This document shows, piece after piece, positions 58,060-64,000 of a stretch of 64,000 nucleotides of DNA (its first letter is position 1; every line of letters starts with the position of its first letter). The notes under the pieces were generated by a model. That model was not told the DNA's origin and did no database searches. It worked only from the letters and a program-made list of their open reading frames with translations. Location: assembly GCA_907165275.2 (NCBI GenBank), contig OU015649.1, forward strand, positions 3,812,001 through 3,876,000, written 5' to 3'. Position numbers and translations under genes: made by a program. Source of the DNA: Zygaena filipendulae. Lineage: Eukaryota > Arthropoda > Insecta > Lepidoptera > Zygaenidae.

Positions 58060-58170
58060 ATGTGGGTTGATCTCCGAAACGGTTGGACCGATTTTGGCGG
58101 GACTTTCAATGCAAATTAGCTGATGTTATAAGGAGTAAATTAAGTTACTTTGGATCATAATATTGACGGA
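58060..58170 (+). mobile_element. Helitron-like fragment (22741 subfamily)
   Basis: GATCTCCGAAACGGTTGGAC and TTAGCTGATGTTATAAGGAG, no ends. Confidence 0.5.
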
Positions 58171-58799
58171 AGTTGACGGAAGCAGAAGTGACATAAGAAA
58201 CTTAAAGCGTAAAATCTACAACAGGCGCTAGTGAACGGCCAACACCACGCGAGCAAACACGCAGGCGCACAGACACGCACGTAGTATTTTTATAATCTAT
58301 ACAAACATCTATAGGTACATATAAAATGTATTGTCCCGTAGACGGAGAATTTGTCCTGAATGACTGACTGACGGATCAACGCACAGTATATAAACCGCTG
58401 ATCGTAAAGACCTGAAACGAAGGGTGTGTTCTTTGTATGACGTAGGCATCCGATGAGAAAGAATTTTCCGAAATTCTCCCTTTCCGGGAGGATAATTAGT
58501 CAAATCCAACAAAAAAAGAATTATTCCCATCGGTCGAGCCATTCTTGAGTTTTAGCGAGACAAACGAACAGCAGTTCATTTTTATATATAAAATTTCCTT
58601 AAATATCACAATGGTATGTGCTTTTCTTTACCTTTCACAAAAACTGTATAAGTATTTACAAATTATATGACGATCGATTGTCTATAGCAGATAGGCATAC
58701 AGAGTTACTTTTGCATTTATACCTGCATACCTATATGAATTTAATTAAGCTTACGGCTAATTTTCCCATACGAAACACCAACACGAATTAAACAAAGTC

Positions 58800-59020
58800 G
58801 TGACAAAGGGCTGTTGGGTGGGTGTAGGTGCTGGTGCTCTCGTGTAGATCATATCGATATCTCCACCCCGGCGTCTTTATCTGCAAATGATACAAGCTAC
58901 GCGGGCGTCGCGTCTCCTCTAGTTAGCATTGTTCGCGCGGCCCCATTGTACGGGTGGCTTTGTTCAGGCACGCCCCGCTTTTTTCTTTTCGCAGCGTCGC
59001 CATGTAGCGCCTGAAAAACG
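58800..59020. promoter_or_regulatory. Repeat-free GC-rich island
   Basis: CCATTGT at 58943, ATATCGATATC near 58852, CATTGTTCGCGCGG. Inference only. Confidence 0.24.
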
Positions 59021-59678
59021 AAAAGTATTTTTTCTTCTGTTCTAAATTCGTGCATTTACATAATAATGAGGTTTAAAAATGCACTAAGAAACGGCCGATT
59101 CTATACGTAATTCTACATGGACGTTTCGTATGTAAAAATAAATATCAACGCATGGTCTAACTCGGCGCACCGTGCATTATATACGGTAACTGAATATAAA
59201 TATTCCGTTGGCTCCGTGAGATGCTTACAAAATCGACTTCCTTGCGTGTCCTATTCCACAAAACTCCATTCATGACTCCCGCACTTTCCATATACGTCCA
59301 TACGCGATATTGTGACTTTGTGTGGCGGCGCGCCTCTAAAGTCTTCGAATACTCCATTGACGAGCGCCGAGCGAATTCGCTATAGCGAATTAACACTATT
59401 CAGAGGAAGTTTTGAAAGAGGACTAGCTACGTACTCTTCATACAATTTGGCTGCATTCACAAAGATTCGCTCCTTAGCAAGCTCGTTTGCTTTATGAATA
59501 ATCTTATCTATGTACCTACAAGTATTAGGTTAGTACCTATATCTATAACGTTTTCTTCATAAACAGACGAATTATTATGAACGTTTACCTAATATACCTA
59601 ATCCAAAATAAAAAGATGAGATGAGTTCTTTTTAGATTTCTAATTTTGAAGTTCATTGACATTTTAAAAACAATAGCG

Positions 59679-59736
59679 CTTCGAGTCGCTATAAAGTTGC
59701 TTGTAAACCAAGCAACTTTATTTACAACGGCGAAGC
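59679..59736. repeat. Hairpin with 13-bp perfect inner stem
   Basis: ATAAAGTTGCTTG, 5-base loop, CAAGCAACTTTAT; outer GCTTCG / CGAAGC arms add to it. Confidence 0.6.
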
Positions 59737-59739
59737 ACC

Positions 59740-60000
59740 ACCATTAGCCAGCCCTGGAGTGGATGAGGCGAGGAACAATTAACTCTGCGACAATAGTGCA
59801 CTTGTATTGTGAGTTGAGGCTATCGCTCTTGAAACAGTTGCTAGCTGTTGTTACAGCCGCCGAGCCGCGCCACTGCCGCCGATGGAAGAATGCGCGGTGG
59901 AGCGAACGCGGGTCACAAAGGCTGGCCCAATTGTATTACCAACCAGCGCCGGCCGGGCCGGCTTTTTTGTCTTCTCTCAAATACTTTCTTTCAAATGAAT
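59740..60000. promoter_or_regulatory. Repeat-free GC-rich island
   Basis: GACAATAGTGCAC, GCCGCCGAGCCGCGCC and GGCCGGGCCGGC. A 90-codon frame (59763-60035) has no recognised domain. Inference. Confidence 0.22.
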
Positions 60001-60304
60001 ATTTTCCATTGAAAAATCATTTAACTTCGTGTTAGATTTTAATATTTAATCGTTTTATGTATAATATTTACTTGATACTTAGAACTTACTCGTATTTAGT
60101 TACTAAACAATGGAACACTAGGGATAGGTAGTAAAATAAATAAATTTGACTTTCTTCCTTTTTGAAGTTGTGAGTAAAATTTTTGCAGACAACGGAAGTA
60201 ACGCGCGCGTGAAGTTAACGGAAGTGACGCGCATAAAGTCAGCGGTGACGCGACGAAGGCCACGGAAGTAATGCGCACCATGTCAGTAACGAGCTTAACA
60301 TTAT

Positions 60305-60541
60305 CGGCCGCACTCAGAGTCGACTTTAATGATTACTTAGTTAAGTATAGATTTTTAAAACAAAACTGCCGCAATCAGAGACGTTCAGTAAATTAATGTT
60401 AATTGGCCTTTAATGAGATGTAACTTAATTAGTTAAATGCCAATTAACATTAATTTATTAAACTTGTCTGATTGCGGCAGTTTTGTTTTAAAAATCTATA
60501 CTTAACTAAGTAATCATTAAAGTCGACTCTGAGTGCGGCGG
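60305..60541. mobile_element. MITE, family M4, long inverted repeats
   Basis: GCCGCACTCAGAGTCGACTT / AAGTCGACTCTGAGTGCGGC and continuing almost perfectly through CTGCCGCAATCAGA / TCTGATTGCGGCAG, about 80 bases per arm. Centre contains TTAATTGGC / GCCAATTAA. Confidence 0.75.
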
Positions 60542-60589
60542 TAAGACATTAATTCACGTTAAGGAAGAAAATGTAAGTAATTTCTTAGA

Positions 60590-60757
60590 TCTTTACGTCT
60601 ACCTCGCTAAAACTCGAGAATGGCTGGACCGGTTCGGAAAATTTTGATCTGAAATATTTGTGGATGTTCAGGGAAGGTTTGAAAACTAAATTAAGCCACT
60701 TTGGAGTTTCTGCGGAAATTTCGAAATCACGCGGGTGAAACCGAGGGACACAGCTAG
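60590..60757 (+). mobile_element. Helitron-like element
   Basis: TCTTTACGTCTACCTCGC start and 3' CACGCGGGTGAAACCGAGGG with CTAG|T at 60754-60757. Confidence 0.72.
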
Positions 60758-60822
60758 TAGGTAAGTACTAAGTAGATATATGATATATAAAGCACACTAT
60801 TACCACATAGTGGAGAGTATAG

Positions 60823-61035
60823 AGTCTAATCCGCGGTTTGATCCGCGGTAATTTCGGAGTTCCCGTGAGAATTTCGGGATAACAAGTAGGTACCATAACT
60901 ATGTCACTCAGAGTAAGTATCGTAGCTTCCTAAAGAAATAAATTTTCGAAATCGGTTCAGTATAGATCCAGAGACGAAGGATGTAATCCGTACCTACAAC
61001 GTCACAAACTCACAAACTTTATAATATTAGTGTAA
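60823..61035 (-). mobile_element. Helitron-like element
   Basis: Reversed hairpin CCGCGGTTTGATCCGCGG, core GGAGTTCCCGTGAGAATTTC, outer end TTTATAATATTAGTG. Confidence 0.65.
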
Positions 61036-61129
61036 AACATGACAAATCTGTTGTCTATACGGTAATGTATTTTTTTTTTATAATCACCATTTATAAGCTT
61101 TCACAAATACTTTTAAACTAGGAAAGTTT

Positions 61130-61500
61130 GTATGAATGTACATGATTCATGGCCGCCACATCCAACAGGACCTTTCAAGCATCTTTCAGGGCGCGCCTTT
61201 GAATGGTGTTAATTTACTTCTGAATTGGCACAACTCCCGAGTGTGAGACTTCAATAGGAGATTCGGTCGACATCACAAGCACGATTGTATATGGAAAATG
61301 TGGAAAACATAAATAGAGGCTGCGAAAAGCGACTCGAAAGGAGGGTGATTTTCTAAAGGCTTCAGTCGTTTTCAATAGCCCACTGTTTAACATTGCTCAT
61401 TGAGCGATATTTTCTGTTTCCTTTTGAAAATACACCGAGACTCTTTAGCGCCAATAGAAATAGCTGCCTACTGCAAAGCAACAGGGCAAAAGCAAATTAA
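61130..61500. promoter_or_regulatory. Repeat-poor stretch
   Basis: GC-richer patches (GGGCGCGCCTTTGAATGG) and no TE ends or credible coding frame. Weak candidate for a regulatory segment. Confidence 0.18.
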
Positions 61501-62039
61501 ACATCTTCACTCTCTTTATTTATGAAACTTCATTTTGTTCTAGTGCTGAAAAGAATGGTTTCCATTCTAAAATAATTCCATGCTGAGTTTTCTTTGATCA
61601 TGAAAAGTTGGTAACTAAAGATGCTTTGAGAATTTAGAGAAAAATGGGTTTTTTGTATTGATACTATACAGATTGGAAGTGAAAATGAAGTCCTAAGGCA
61701 AAATTTTAACTGACGGGACGTCAAATCAAAGTCAGTCAAGTCTTTTGAATTTTATCATCAAATTTCAAATTTAAGAAATATTTAAAAACGTCTCGTTTAA
61801 ATTGCGTCCTAACCTAACCTAACCTACTGGTTTATTATGTAGCGCAAGCTGGAGCTTATTATATTACGGAATTTCATGTAGTAGACAGATTTTAATAGAT
61901 AGGCAAATAGGTACTCTAAATTCAACAACTAATCAAACTTTTTATGCCGTGACCATAAAAAGTTTGAAACGCAGTGATATTCTCTTTGACTGAGACTTTT
62001 CAAACTGTCAAAACGCTAAAATCATAAAATGTTAAAGTT

Positions 62040-62280
62040 ATACTGTTAAAGTATTAATGTTAAAGTTAGTTATATTAGTCAGAACCATGATTATTTGCTC
62101 AGTGCTCAGAACAACGTAGTGATTACCTTCTCTCTGCTCAGAACCTCAGCTCAGAACAACGTAGTGATTACCTTCTCTCTGCTCAGATCAAGAGATACTA
62201 ATCCTCAGTACTAATCACTACGTGCAAAGAAATTCTATATTGACTACGGCTACGTGATTTCTTCTACGTGAAATCTAAGA
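62040..62280. repeat. Repeat R2, copy 2, with 45-base tandem unit
   Basis: GCTCAGAACAACGTAGTGAT, followed by TACCTTCTCTCT, at 62104 and again at 62149. An inverted CTAATCACTACGTGC follows at about 62211. Related to 49545-49745. Confidence 0.5.
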
Positions 62281-62551
62281 AATGTTCTTACTGTGCTTTA
62301 CCTATCTTCTTAAATTTGATTGCAAGCTCTAACATATAGCGAAAAAAAATATTACAATTATTATTTACAATGAAACAAATCAAATCAAATTAAACATTAA
62401 ATGTAATCTCGGGTAGTGGCGGAAAGGATTTCGTTTGTCATACGACGTGTAGAATCTCCCAGTTTTTTTATTTTTGGCCAAGATTTCTCCCATTAGATAC
62501 GGATCATTCGGATTTAAACAGTCAAAGAGCAAACAGTTTATATTTTTTCAA

Positions 62552-62752
62552 ATGCCTTGCAAGGCAAATGCACCAGTGGAGTATTCAGCTGATTCAGCCA
62601 CACCAATGTCTTCATATACACCATCTGAAAGCGAATGTGGAAGAAACAAAGGTATAGACAACAAAATATGTTTCGTGAAATTGTCGTGTTTTGTTATTAT
62701 AATTTTAATACAAATTTGTTTTTGTATCGTATATTTTAAAATAAAACTATGA
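62552..62752 (+). other. Short frame with a hydrophobic C-terminus
   Basis: From the first ATG: 66 codons beginning MPCKANAPVEYSADSATPMS and ending with a possible membrane segment (CFVIIILIQICFCIVYF). The frame is open upstream without an ATG. Not recognised; AT-rich DNA can give such hydrophobic frames by chance. Confidence 0.15.
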
Positions 62753-63490
62753 GATACCTACTTTATAAAAAAAATATATTCTCTCATTAATTGCTTCTAA
62801 TCTCTTACTTTTTCAATGACTGAATTTAAAGTGGTTACCATGACATACCAGGTTCCGCTTGCGGGCTTTGTTTATAATTGAATTTAATATAAATGAACGG
62901 CCTAATTATAATAGTTTATGAATAATATAACTTTCTTTAATTACTGAAAGTCAATATTTTAATGTAATAAAATAAAGTGTTTATTGTATAGGGGGACTTT
63001 ATAGCTGAGCTGATTTCTAACAGCTTTGAACAGAAAAGTGTAGACTTGGTCTCTTACAGTTGTTGACAAGTATAGGGCCTAATTAATGACAATTTTTTTA
63101 CCATTGTTATAGGTGGGTGTTACAGGGTAGTAGTAGATGCCTGAGTAGGTACCTATTGCCATAATATGCCGAGTGTACCTAACGTTAGTATTAAATTTGC
63201 GTTCCAAAAATATCCAAAAACGTTAATTTTTATTATTAAATGTTAATTTTTTACTTGATTACCTAATATAATTTTTTTTACTTAATCGGTCGAGCGAGTT
63301 GACGACAAAAAAAGTAGGTAAAAACGGATGGTGCTTACTCGCGCACACGCACGAGTTTGACACGTGCGAGTTGCCGAATAACTCCCCAATTTTATGTACC
63401 ACATATACCTACACAATTTCATGGTGATAGGTTACCATATAATTAAGGCGTGAAAAGGTACGGAATTACTTTTGCATTTATAATTATAGA

Positions 63491-63777
63491 TACTAGCTGT
63501 CGCCCGCGATTTCATCCGCGGTAATTTCGGAGTTCCCGCGGGAATTCCGGGAAAAGTACTCTACGTCCTTCTATGTACCCCTGACAGAAATTTACGGTGA
63601 TTAGCTGTTCCCCGCTTTAATTCCGGAGTTCTCGCGGGAATTCCGGGATAAAACTATCTTATCTTTTAAGTTGGACCATATTATAAATGGTCACAAAATT
63701 TTATCAAAATTCGTTCAGTAGTTTCGGAGTCCATCGCGGACAAACAACGTGACACGTGATTTATATATATTAAGATT
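63491..63777 (-). mobile_element. Helitron-like element
   Basis: ACTAG with hairpin CCCGCGATTTCATCCGCGG, an inner second end (TTAGCTGTTCCCCGC), and outer end ATTTATATATATTAAGA. Confidence 0.78.
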
Positions 63778-64000
63778 AGCTGTCCCCTGCGATTTCATTC
63801 GCGGTAATTTCGGAGTTCCCGCGGGAATTCCGGGATAAAACTATCTTATCTTTTAAGTTGGACCATATTATAAATGGTCACAAAATTTTATCAAAATCCG
63901 TTCAGTAGTTTCGGAGTCCATCGCGGACAAACAACGTGACACGTGATTTATATATATTAAGATTAGCTGTCCCCTGCGATTTCATTCGCGGTAATTTCGG
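63778..64000 (-). repeat. 185-base Helitron-derived tandem unit, running off window
   Basis: Unit 63778-63962 starts TTAGCTGTCCCCTGCGATTT and ends ATATATTAAGA. The next unit starts at 63963 with the identical 38 bases visible before the edge. The preceding element shares the last 150 bases of the unit with few changes. Confidence 0.7.

Noticed and set aside
61806..61826. Telomere-like run CCTAACCTAACCTAACCT
   Set aside because: Fewer than four units of the insect TTAGG repeat; such short runs are common by chance and no array or telomeric element is nearby.
10640..64000. CRISPR arrays, bacterial operons or phage genes
   Set aside because: Intron structure, pol III SINEs, LTR elements and TE content show eukaryotic nuclear DNA; the regular repeats here are TE parts.

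Overview
This window looks like nuclear DNA of a moth or butterfly. It is AT-rich. It carries dozens of short Helitron-like repeats whose ends (hairpin of the type CGCGG-N6-CCGCG, then CTAG before T) resemble those common in Lepidoptera, tRNA-derived SINEs with A and B boxes, many palindromic MITEs, and one host gene with many introns. The species cannot be named from the sequence alone. Domain, motif and splice calls come from reading the sequence; no database search was run.

Left part (1-10.5 kb): one host gene on the minus strand, a homologue of TTC14 (S1 RNA-binding domain, then TPR repeats, then a long charged low-complexity tail). I place 14 coding exons; all junctions keep phase and use GT/AG sites. 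The first exon ends in a start codon at 10476, and the 3' end lies beyond the left edge. Its introns hold MITEs, Helitron-like fragments and a SINE that sits about 25 bases from a splice acceptor.

10.5-25 kb: no host gene seen. There is a nonautonomous hAT-type element with an exact 8-base target duplication, several hairpin MITEs, and Helitron-like copies, some head to tail.

25.2-35.7 kb: a complete, apparently very young Ty3/gypsy LTR retrotransposon of 10,513 bases. It has two 2,388-base LTRs without length difference, a CCGG target duplication, a primer binding site, a polypurine tract, an intact gag and an intact pol (protease, reverse transcriptase, RNase H, integrase). No env is seen. 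The gag/pol junction carries what looks like a complete -1 ribosomal frameshift signal: the heptamer TTTAAAC in the gag frame, a 7-base spacer, and an H-type pseudoknot. Pol begins with a G-patch domain whose first residues are encoded only in the frameshifted product.

35.7-64 kb: again no convincing host gene. It is a mosaic of TE copies, with SINEs split by a Helitron and by a MITE, a DD41D mariner-type element with about 0.5 kb inverted repeats, and a 185-base Helitron-derived tandem unit at the right edge. Between these lie repeat-poor, GC-richer islands that repeatedly contain the SOX-type heptamer ACAATGG/CCATTGT. They may be cis-regulatory modules of a gene outside the window, but this is inference.
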